Virus record (IMG/VR): IMGVR_UViG_3300030739_000026
Coordinates: 1-36,908 of that record
Length of the DNA stretch: 36,908 nucleotides
Reading direction: 5' to 3' (one strand)
Origin: a virus
Positions 13,143 to 21,400 of the stretch are shown here, piece after piece. Position numbers and translations under genes: made by a program. Each line of letters opens with the position of its first letter. Position 1 is the stretch's first letter. Under the pieces are notes generated by a model. It searched no databases, was not told the DNA's origin, and saw only the letters and a program-made list of their open reading frames with translations.

Positions 13143-14515
13143 TGCTCTACGTCCCGAAGCCTCACCAGGACCTGATCAGAGACTTCACCCTCGACGTACC
13201 GCGTGGCAAGGTCGCGGTGGACATGGGGCTCGGCAAGACCGCCGGGCTCCTCTCGGCCGCGGATCTGCAGAGGTTGGGTGGTGCGAACCTATTCCCGATC
13301 CTAGTGCCGGCACCTAAGCGTGTCGCGCGCAGCGTGTGGCCGGCGGAGGTTGAGAAGTGGGACCAGTTCAAGGGTTTCAAGGTCGAGAAGATCCTGGGCA
13401 CCGCTGCACAGCGTGAGAAGGCATTGAGGCGGCCCGTCGCGGACATCTACACGATCAACTACGACAATATCCCGTGGTTGATGGAGACACTCGGTGAACG
13501 AAAGTGGCCGTTCAAATGGGTCATCGCAGATGAGTCCACCCGACTTAAGGGTTTTAGGCTGCACGGCGGAGGAGTACGCGCAAAGGCACTTGCTCAGATT
13601 GCTCACCTTACTAGCCACTGGCACAATCTCACAGGGACAATTGCTCCAAACGGTCTTGTCGACCTATGGGGACAGTATTGGTTCCTCGACTTCGGACAGC
13701 GACTCGGACGCACTTTCACTCAGTTCCTCGATCGCTGGTTTTTCGTCAATGATTACACGCATGAGATCACTCCCAAGCCCGGAGCCGCCGAGGAGATCTA
13801 CGCTGCAATCGCAGATATCACGCTACTGCTTCGGGCAGAGGACTGGCTCGACATTGAGGAAGATCTCGAAATCCCGGTCGAGATAGATCTGCCGGCGCCG
13901 GTACGCGCGCAGTACGATCGGATGGAGAAGGATTTCTACACTGAGGTGGGCGAGGGCGTTGAGATCGACGCGCTGTCCGCGGCCTCCAAGTCCTCGAAGC
14001 TCCTGCAGATGTGCTCGGGGTCGGTGTATGACGACAACGAGGTCGCGCACTGGGTGCACGATGAGAAGATCCCGGCGCTGGAGAACATTGCCGAGGAGAC
14101 AGGCGAGCCACTCCTGGTGCCGATCTGGTGGCAGTTCGATACGCCCCGGATCCTGAAGCACTTCTCCGGGGCCCGGGTGCTCAAAACCCAGAGGGACGAG
14201 GACGATTGGAACGCCGGTAAGATCCAAATGGGCCTGATTCACCCGCAGTCAGGGGGCCATGGATTGAACTTGCAATATGGGGGGAGGAACGTGGTATTCT
14301 TCTCCCAAACCTGGGACATGGAGCTTCGTACCCAGGTACTGCAGCGCGTCGGGGCGGCCCGGCAGATACAGGCGGGATTTAAGCGAGTGGTACGCGTCTT
14401 CGACATCATGGTACGAGACTCAATGGACGGCGTCGCTCGGGATCGAATCAGAACCAAATGTTCGGTGCAAGACGCCCTGCGCGCCGCCCGAGCCAGGAGG
14501 TCGACGAGTGGCTAA
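13142..14515 (+). CDS. SNF2-like DEAD/DEAH-box helicase
   Basis: A 457-residue superfamily 2 helicase of the phage SNF2-like type. Walker A is DMGLGKT (Lys32), preceded by HQD as a Q-motif-like element (His8). Motif Ia is VPAPKRVARSVWP, motif II is ADEST (Asp130, Glu131), and motif III is near NLTGT (about 158-162). In the second RecA-like domain are HPQSGGHGLNLQYGG (motif V) and QVLQRVGAARQ (motif VI). The likely role is DNA unwinding or translocation in replication, with the VRR-NUC partner. Coupled to the next gene by an 8-base overlap (GTG at 14508). Confidence 0.92.
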   Translation: MLYVPKPHQDLIRDFTLDVPRGKVAVDMGLGKTAGLLSAADLQRLGGANLFPILVPAPKRVARSVWPAEVEKWDQFKGFKVEKILGTAAQREKALRRPVADIYTINYDNIPWLMETLGERKWPFKWVIADESTRLKGFRLHGGGVRAKALAQIAHLTSHWHNLTGTIAPNGLVDLWGQYWFLDFGQRLGRTFTQFLDRWFFVNDYTHEITPKPGAAEEIYAAIADITLLLRAEDWLDIEEDLEIPVEIDLPAPVRAQYDRMEKDFYTEVGEGVEIDALSAASKSSKLLQMCSGSVYDDNEVAHWVHDEKIPALENIAEETGEPLLVPIWWQFDTPRILKHFSGARVLKTQRDEDDWNAGKIQMGLIHPQSGGHGLNLQYGGRNVVFFSQTWDMELRTQVLQRVGAARQIQAGFKRVVRVFDIMVRDSMDGVARDRIRTKCSVQDALRAARARRSTSG

Positions 14516-16253
14516 CAAACTAGTAACCATGAAAGAGGCGGTAAAACTCCTCACCAAAGGCGACTCTCGCCCGAAATGCCCCAAGTGCGGCAAGGGTATG
14601 ACTATCGGGCAGAAGGCCCAGAGCGGCAGGCAGAGGTGGGAGTGCGTGACCGGCAAAGTCTACTGCTACTCCACCACCAATCCTCAAGACGGCGTTGTGC
14701 GGGGCCAGGACGGCACCCAGATCCGCACCACCCCGAAGGTGTACAAGCGCTCACTGAGCGGCTCCAAAATCTTCGTCATCACCGCGGCACAGAACGCGAC
14801 CCCGATGCACGACGCCTTCGTCGAGAACCTCAAGAAGTATTGCGAGCACCGTGACGCGGAGCTGCTGATCGTCCCGATCCGCTATAAGAACGCGACCTCA
14901 GTATGGACCGACAGCCAGCGCAATGCGGACTGGTGGCTGGACGCACCGGCGCCCCCGTACGATCTGCGCGAGGATAAGTACCGCAAGCTGTCGTTGGCCA
15001 AGTACGAGGCGAAGGTCTACCCAAACCGTAAGTATCTGTGGAATGTCAGGCGTCGTTTAAATGAGAACCTGATCCTGTGCGCGGATGTGAAGACGCAGCC
15101 GACCGCGGTCTCGCCTCTTGCCGGCTGGGAGCCGATCACGCACGGCGAATCGATGATCCTGGCGCACACGAAGGTGCAGCTGCGCACGGTGGCGACGCCC
15201 CAGGGCCGCCTACCGAAGATCATGACCACCACCGGCGCGTGCACGCTGCCGAACTACACCGACACGGCGACCGGTAAGCGCGGCGAGTTCCACCATACGC
15301 TCGGCGCGGTGGTGGTCGAGATTCGCGGCAAGACCTTTCACATGAGGCAGATCAATGCCGAGAAGTCGACCGGTGCCTTTTACGAGGCTCACAGTGGAGA
15401 TGTCTGGTACTACGGCGCGGACTGGAGCGGGGGCGCCCCGGTTTGTGTTGATGGAGAAGACTCCGCAATGCGCCCTCTATATCTTGAGATGGGAGACACC
15501 CACATCCGAGGTATCGATCCTGCGGTCGAGCGCGCGACTTTCCAGGAAATCATCCCGCAACTGAGGCCGCGGGTCCTGGGATGGAACGACGTGCTGGACG
15601 GCCAGAGCGTCAATCATTGGACCGAGCAGAATCCTTTCGTTTCCACGGCGCTGTCGTACAGCCGTCTGGACAACGTCGAGGAGGAGGTGCAGGAGAGCTT
15701 CCGATTCATCACCGAGCGCCTGGACGGCGTCGACAGCGTCATCATCAAGCCCTCCAACCACCACGACTGGCTGATGAAGTGGCTGAAGTTCACGGATTGG
15801 AAGAAGATCGGCCCGAAGAACCGCGCTTTCTACCTGGACAGCGCGAGCGCCATGGTCAAGAAGGCCTCCACGATGCATCCGGATGATGCCGAGCGGCTCG
15901 ACGCGTACATCGAGTTCGCCAAGCTCCACTTCGTCAACGACTCACGCGTGAAGGTGCTCGACTATGATGAATCGTATAAGGTCGCTGATATCGAGGTGGG
16001 CATGCATGGTCACCTCGGGCCCAATGGAAGTAGGGGCACCGTCGCCAATTACTCCAAGCTCGGCGTTAAGACCATCGCTGGCGACTGTCACGCCCCAGGC
16101 ATCATGGGTGGGGCGTGGCGCGCTGGTACATCGACACTTCTCAAGCGCGGCTACAACCGCGGCCCGTCGGGCTGGCTGAACACGCATGTGCTGGTGTACG
16201 CCAACGGGAAGCGCACCATGATCAACGTCATCAACGGGAGCTGGAGGCTCTAG
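14508..16253 (+). CDS. T5 A1-like metallophosphoesterase (putative DNase)
   Basis: The GTG at 14508 is used because an upstream start in this frame would lie inside the helicase gene. The 581-residue protein has an N-terminal zinc-ribbon-like element (Cys24, Cys27, Cys46, Cys53). The C-terminal half carries spaced motifs of the calcineurin-like phosphoesterase fold: GDTH (Asp330, His332), WNDVLD (Asp361, Asp364), SNHHD (Asn417, His418), HGH (500-502) and GDCH (526-528). The fold includes SbcD/Mre11 nucleases, and the layout recalls the T5 A1 protein, which I recall as a metal-dependent DNase needed for host DNA breakdown. Here it sits with replication genes. Host or phage DNA cleavage is plausible; other phosphoester substrates cannot be excluded. 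Confidence 0.65.
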   Translation: MANKLVTMKEAVKLLTKGDSRPKCPKCGKGMTIGQKAQSGRQRWECVTGKVYCYSTTNPQDGVVRGQDGTQIRTTPKVYKRSLSGSKIFVITAAQNATPMHDAFVENLKKYCEHRDAELLIVPIRYKNATSVWTDSQRNADWWLDAPAPPYDLREDKYRKLSLAKYEAKVYPNRKYLWNVRRRLNENLILCADVKTQPTAVSPLAGWEPITHGESMILAHTKVQLRTVATPQGRLPKIMTTTGACTLPNYTDTATGKRGEFHHTLGAVVVEIRGKTFHMRQINAEKSTGAFYEAHSGDVWYYGADWSGGAPVCVDGEDSAMRPLYLEMGDTHIRGIDPAVERATFQEIIPQLRPRVLGWNDVLDGQSVNHWTEQNPFVSTALSYSRLDNVEEEVQESFRFITERLDGVDSVIIKPSNHHDWLMKWLKFTDWKKIGPKNRAFYLDSASAMVKKASTMHPDDAERLDAYIEFAKLHFVNDSRVKVLDYDESYKVADIEVGMHGHLGPNGSRGTVANYSKLGVKTIAGDCHAPGIMGGAWRAGTSTLLKRGYNRGPSGWLNTHVLVYANGKRTMINVINGSWRL

Positions 16254-16255
16254 TC

Positions 16256-16714
16256 ATGAAGTACCCGGACCTGATCATAGGGCCGAAGGAAAACCCACAG
16301 ACCCACCGCTGGCATTTGTGGGTGCCGCAGTGGCTCTATCGGCGCGGGTGGCGATTGAACCTGCATCGTTGGTTCAAGAGCGATGACGATCGAGCACTGC
16401 ATGACCACCGAGGCGACAGCTGGACGGTCGTGCTGTGGGGTGGCTACTACGAAGTCACCTCGCACGCCTGGGAGCCGCCGAAGCGCCGCTGGTGCGGTCC
16501 GGGTTCCGTCGTGTTCCGTCGCGGCGAGATGCCGCACCGGATCGAGCTGAGGGAGGGCCACGGTGCAGTATGGTCACTATGGTTCCGTGCACCGTTTCGC
16601 CGCGAGTGGGGCTTCTGGTGTCCAAAGGGCTGGACGAAGTGGCAGGAATATTTGGCCGAGTCCGACTACAGCAAGCCGGGTTCCGTATCAATTCGAGGGA
16701 GAGGATGTGAATGA
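16256..16714 (+). CDS. Cupin-like phage protein
   Basis: A 152-residue protein with the spacing of a small cupin barrel: LHDHRGD (His49, His51), GGYYE (Glu66), then PGSVVFRRGEMPHRIEL (His94), followed by WSLWFRAPFRREWGFWCPKGW. These four residues could hold one metal. Similar proteins are scattered in phages and bacteria, and the reaction is not known to me. The ATG lies two bases after the previous stop. The next gene overlaps by ATGA. Confidence 0.7.
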   Translation: MKYPDLIIGPKENPQTHRWHLWVPQWLYRRGWRLNLHRWFKSDDDRALHDHRGDSWTVVLWGGYYEVTSHAWEPPKRRWCGPGSVVFRRGEMPHRIELREGHGAVWSLWFRAPFRREWGFWCPKGWTKWQEYLAESDYSKPGSVSIRGRGCE

Positions 16715-17259
16715 CTACCGAAACTGAAAGTATTTTGCAGGAAGCCCAACGTCTCACGCACGGCGACCGCGCCAAAGACTACGGCCACCCGCTGGATGAT
16801 TACACGCGCACCGCGGCGCTCGTCTCGGCGCTGCTGGCGCACAAGCTGAGCGAACCGATCAGCCCTCACGAAATGGCGATGGCTATGATCTGCGTGAAGC
16901 TCTCGCGGCAGGTGAATCACCCGAAGCGCGACAACATGACCGATGCCGCAGGCTATGCCTGGGTATCGCAGGAGTGCGTCGACGAAGCCGCACGCCGCGC
17001 GCCACTGGAGTCCCGCGGTCCGATCCTCGGCCAGGATTTCCCCAAATTCCCGACCGTGTACTCGCAGACCCCGGGTCCGTTTCAAAGCTCCGATCAGTGG
17101 CCGCCCGCCACTGAGGTCGATGCCTGGGAGTATGTTTGCTTCCGTGAAGGTTGCCCGGGACATAAAGTAAGTGGTGGCCACTGTATGAACAGCAATCCGG
17201 CGCTGGAGAGCGCAGTGGATGGACGCGACTATGGCTTCCGCAGGAAGGCCATCCCGTGA
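16711..17259 (+). CDS. DUF6378 domain protein
   Basis: The N-terminal 90 residues match the DUF6378 pattern: ILQEAQRLTHGDRAKDYGHPLDDYTRTA, then MAMAMICVKLSRQVNHPKRDNMTDAAGYAW. These helices resemble MazG/nucleotide pyrophosphohydrolase-like bundles in appearance, and many phages carry one near replication genes; a nucleotide-related role is inference. The C-terminal part (about 100-182) is extra, with CFREGCPGHKVSGGHC, which may be a metal knuckle. ATGA overlap with the cupin gene and GTGA overlap with the next. Confidence 0.75.
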   Translation: MTTETESILQEAQRLTHGDRAKDYGHPLDDYTRTAALVSALLAHKLSEPISPHEMAMAMICVKLSRQVNHPKRDNMTDAAGYAWVSQECVDEAARRAPLESRGPILGQDFPKFPTVYSQTPGPFQSSDQWPPATEVDAWEYVCFREGCPGHKVSGGHCMNSNPALESAVDGRDYGFRRKAIP

Positions 17260-17696
17260 CCGTCATCGCGGTGCGCAGTGGAATCATCGCCGCGGACTCG
17301 CGAGAGACCTGGGGTGATGACACGCACAGCCAATGCGAGAAGCTCTTCCGCAAGAAGATCGGGCGCCGCGATCATATCATCGGCACCGCGGGTGGCTCGT
17401 ATTCGGGGATGGTGTTTCTGGATTGGTACGGCTCGGGGAAGGAGCCGCCTGAGTCTCTGACTCAATTGGACCTCGAAGAGGATTTCGAGGTGCTGGTGTG
17501 GGACGGTCGCAAGCTCTTCACCGCGAACCATCTGTGCCGGCTCGTGCCGGCACTGGGCCGATTCTATGCGATCGGTTCAGGAAGGAAGGGCGCGATGACC
17601 GCCATGCATCTGGGGGCCAGCGCGCAGGAGGCGTGCGCAGTGACATGCAAAGTTGATGTCAGCTGCGGACTACCCATCACCTGGATGAAGCTCTAG
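17256..17696 (+). CDS. HslV/proteasome-like Ntn hydrolase
   Basis: A 146-residue protein with the look of a phage 20S/HslV-like beta subunit. It starts M-T-V-I-A, so Met removal would expose Thr as the N-terminal nucleophile. IIAADSRET carries the conserved Asp of the family, a Lys follows near residues 29-34, then IIGTAGG and a late YAIGSGRKGAMTAMHLGASAQEA. Bacterial HslV is about 175 residues, so this is short but complete in core motifs. No ATPase partner such as HslU is encoded nearby. It could process a virion protein or just share the fold. Last gene of the plus-strand half, with its stop inside a CTAG shared with the convergent gene. Confidence 0.7.
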   Translation: MTVIAVRSGIIAADSRETWGDDTHSQCEKLFRKKIGRRDHIIGTAGGSYSGMVFLDWYGSGKEPPESLTQLDLEEDFEVLVWDGRKLFTANHLCRLVPALGRFYAIGSGRKGAMTAMHLGASAQEACAVTCKVDVSCGLPITWMKL

Positions 17697-18412
17697 TGCT
17701 CCAGGATCCCATTCACCGGGTAGGTGATGGTGAAGCCGACCGGGAATCCCTTGGAGCCCCCGATGGTCCAAGACGCCGCACCCGTGACGGGGTTCGCCTG
17801 GAAGGTCATGGTCTGGTTGAACCCCTGCTGGGCGACTGCAGTGATGTAGGCTGAGTTATTCTCGGCCGGGATCGAGTGGAACGTGTCACCTCCGGCCACC
17901 ATCGTCGGCCAACCACTGCCCGTCAGATTGTTCATGAACAGATTCGTCGTGGCAGAGGTGATCAGGCCCGACGACACCTGCAGCGTGCACACGGTGCCGC
18001 CGTTTGAGAGCCAGTACGCATAGCTGACGGTGGTCGTGTTCGTGCCATCACTCAAGGTGGCCGTGCCACTGCCGGTGGCGCCCGTGAGGGCCGCGATCGA
18101 GGCACCCACTACGTACGGGTCGACATTCTCTAGCAGCTGCCCTGAGCTGTTGTAGAGCTGCACACGGTAGGTGATCGACGGGTTGAGGTAAATCGGATTG
18201 AACCGGCCGTTAGCATCTGCCGTACAGCTGGGCTGAGCCTGCCCTGGCGTCTGTGAAAGAGGGGTCGACAGCAGGCCATCCGCATACACCTGCTGGGGTA
18301 CCAGACCCCCGGTATTGTAGAACAGGTAGTAGGCGCCGGGCATGGGGTCACCGGTGGCGCTCAACGGCTTCGCCTGCGGATCATCAAACAACATTCCAGA
18401 AGCTGCGGCCAT
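17693..18412 (-). CDS. Putative tail/virion appendage protein
   Basis: A 239-residue protein, last gene of the late operon. The N-terminal part has the pattern GAYYLFYNTGGLVPQQVYADGLL, DANGRFNPIYL and TYRVQLYNSSGQLLENVDPY. I recall this small beta domain from podophage tail fibres and other virion appendages. The rest is Ser/Thr/Gly/Asn-rich and beta-like. It may attach to the tail or head surface; the P22 needle is an alternative by position only. The start lies directly after the stop of the big ejection protein. Its stop overlaps the plus-strand stop at 17694-17696. Confidence 0.6.
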   Translation of the reverse strand: MAAASGMLFDDPQAKPLSATGDPMPGAYYLFYNTGGLVPQQVYADGLLSTPLSQTPGQAQPSCTADANGRFNPIYLNPSITYRVQLYNSSGQLLENVDPYVVGASIAALTGATGSGTATLSDGTNTTTVSYAYWLSNGGTVCTLQVSSGLITSATTNLFMNNLTGSGWPTMVAGGDTFHSIPAENNSAYITAVAQQGFNQTMTFQANPVTGAASWTIGGSKGFPVGFTITYPVNGILEH

Positions 18413-21400
18413 TTAAAACTCCGTGTCATCGTCACCGAGCAGCGGGGAGGCGCTCTTGCCTCGTGCCGCAGATCGTTCTTGCCTGACGCCCTCTAGGCGC
18501 TCGGCGGCTTTGTAGAGGTGTGTCCTGAGAGAGCGTGAAGCAGCGTCTGCCTTTTGGCTTGGAGAGCTGCTGCCGGGGTCTGATCCCGTCCCTTCATGTA
18601 GTCGCTCAAGACCCCCACTGAATCGAGAATCTCTGAGGACGTTACTGTGCCCGGCTTCTTGGAAGAGGGTATGGAAGGCGGGGGTGGATTTGATAAGCTC
18701 ATCGGTGATCTCTCCGTTCTTCACCAACTCAGGGATGGTGGCCATGCCACCGAATTCGTCGGCGTGTTCGTACGCGGTCTTCGCCCAGGACCAAACGGTC
18801 TCCTGCACCTCCGCGGGTGTCCACTTCTCACCGGTTTTCCTGGTGAGCATGGCGGCCGCTTCGCGTACCTTGGCCGAGTAGCCCAGGTACGTGGGCGACT
18901 TGCCGGGCCCGGTCTTCGTGAGACCGCCCGCGAAGCGGTTCTGATCGATGTGCGCGAAGCTTGCCATCCAGGCATCGAGTGTGACGGCGTTCACATGACC
19001 TTGCAGGTTCTTCATGAACGAGTCGACCTTCGGGCCCGACAGCGTGAGGTTCTCGGGGTCCGGATCCGTGAGCGCGCGCACTGAGTTGTTCACCCAGGCG
19101 CCCAGCACGTTGGACTTGCCTTCCGCCTTGGCAACAGGACTCTTCAGTGAGTTCTGCTCCATGATGGACTTGATCTCGCCGGGATCGGTGGGCCGCCCGG
19201 CCTTGTCCCAGCCGACGAAGGTGCGCAGCGCGTTGTGGAAGTTCATCTGCACGGAGGTCTGCGGGCTCATCGCGGCCAAGAGCGCAGTGAAGCGCGGCGC
19301 GTCGGGCCCGAAGACGTTCGTGATCGCCTTCGCACTATCATCGTACCAACCGCGCTTGGCCTGTCCTGCGAGCGCAGCGGCCGCCAGCTCGTGCGTGGGG
19401 GGCAATTCGTGGAACGCCTCGACCATACGCATGGCGGTGTCAGTGCGCAGCTGCGCCTTCTCCGGTTCCGTCAGGTACTTGGTGATTGCACTGGGCGCCT
19501 CGAACTTCGGCCCACCGCGCTGGCGGGGCAGTGATAAACTCAACGGCCGGCGCGGCTGCGACGGGCCCAGTTGATCCACACGCACCGCCTGGGTCGGTTG
19601 GAAGAGTCGAGCCTGACCTTTGAAGATGCCATCGCCATTCGGGAGATGATAGCCGAGATAACCGGCAGTCTTGACGGCCTTCTCAACCTGGGTGTGGTCG
19701 TACACGCCATCGTTGCGCGCCATGACCTTGTCGATGATGCCCTTCGGATCCGCCGACAGGTCATATAGCTTTGAGCGGGGAACAGAAACTCGATACTCAG
19801 TGCGTCCTCGTAGCTCATGTTCCACCTGATTGTCTGGGTGATCGATGCTGTAGAGACTGATCGACTTGGGCGCGCCGCCCGCCACGCGCGTGGCCTCACG
19901 GCCCTTCAACCCGGTGCCGTACTTGTTCGGATCCAGGGTGACTTTGTAGTCATCCAGGTTCGAGAAGTGGCGGAACAGCAGGTTGCCGGCAGCCTTAGGG
20001 CCGCCGCGTTCTTTTGGGGACGCACCGCTCAGTGGCCGCGGGCCATCACCGTGCATTCCAGTCGTGATCTCAGACTTCGGCGCCTTGCGTCCGTTGAGAT
20101 CGATGATGCGGCCCTCGATCGTGCGGCCCAGCGCCTTGTCCGCCACGAAGTTCGCAGCGCCGTGGATCGCCCGGCCGGCGAGCCAGCCCGGGATGTGACC
20201 CATGGCCGCACCGGCGCCTTCAGCCGCAAGACCGCCGCCCTTCAAGATCCCGTTGGTGATGAAGTTCTGCTTCTGCGCCTCAGCACCCGGGTAGCTCTTG
20301 TCCTGATGCAGCCAGCGGCCCGCGTTGTCGAGGTCCTGGTACTTGCCCAGTTCCTCGGAGGTGAACACCTTGCGCATGTTCAACTCGTGATCCTTCAGGT
20401 ACTGGTTGACGGCCTTCTGGTTCCAGGCACCCGCGGTCTTGTTACCCGCGGCCAGGATCTCGTTGGCATACTGCGCGCGCACCTCGCGCAGCGCGGCCAG
20501 GGACTTACTCCACAACTCGGGGCTTGCGGTCGCGGCCTGCTTGAGCACATCGATGTAGTGGCCGAACTGATCCGGCTCCAGCTCCGCTAGATACCGCGGC
20601 ACTTCCGTGAACGGCACGTTGCGGTTGATGCCGAGGCGGTTGGCCTCCTTCGGCTGCAGCAACTTCGAGACGGCCTCGGGCTCCTCCAGGATCTTCGAGC
20701 GCAGTGCGCGGATCTCGCGCGCCTGCTTGAAGATGTCGCGCCCGGCGCTCGCGGCCACGTCGTTGTCGAGGTTATTCTTCAGCATCGAGATCAGCTGCGT
20801 CAACTTCGGCTGCCACTGCTGGCCGATGTATTGGCGCAGGCGCTCGGCCTGCTCGACGGTCGCGGGGTGAAAGGTCTCATTGTCGTCGCCCACGAGACCC
20901 AGCTCGTTCATCCGCGAGAGCACGCCCTCCATCAACTGCTTGCCCTCGACGGTTCCGAGGAACTCAGACTTCTTCTTGGTGAGGAAGTTCGCGAGCCCGT
21001 CGGTCTGGATCGGCTTGCCCGCAGCAACGGTCTTGGCGATATCGTAGATGCGCTGAGTGGCCTTCTCCAGATGCTGGTCGTACCCGTCGATCGGCGCGGC
21101 CTGCGTGCGCCCGCGCGCCTCCATGTCGGGCTGGGCAAGACCTTTGGTGCCCCCGGAGTCCGACACGAGATTGTCCGCGTGCTGGATCAGCGCGTTCCTT
21201 TCCGACTCCTGGAGCGCGGTCATGCGCTGCCCAACCGGGTGATCGAGCTTGGATGTCTGGAAATCGCTCGCGGCTTCCTTCGCGTTGCCGGTCAGGGCGC
21301 TTTGACGGACCTCGTCGAGCCCGATGCGTTTAAACGTCGAAGCTCGGCGCGCCTGCTCAGGCTCACCGACTTCCGCGACGCCGCCGACTTTGGCGGGATC

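Noticed and set aside
14277-14507. N-terminal extension of the metallophosphoesterase gene
   Set aside because: It lies inside the helicase C-terminal coding region in another frame; the GTG at 14508 fits the stop-start coupling seen throughout.
19817-20590. A 257-aa plus-strand reading frame
   Set aside because: Antisense to the ejection protein, no ribosome site or motif; shadow frame.
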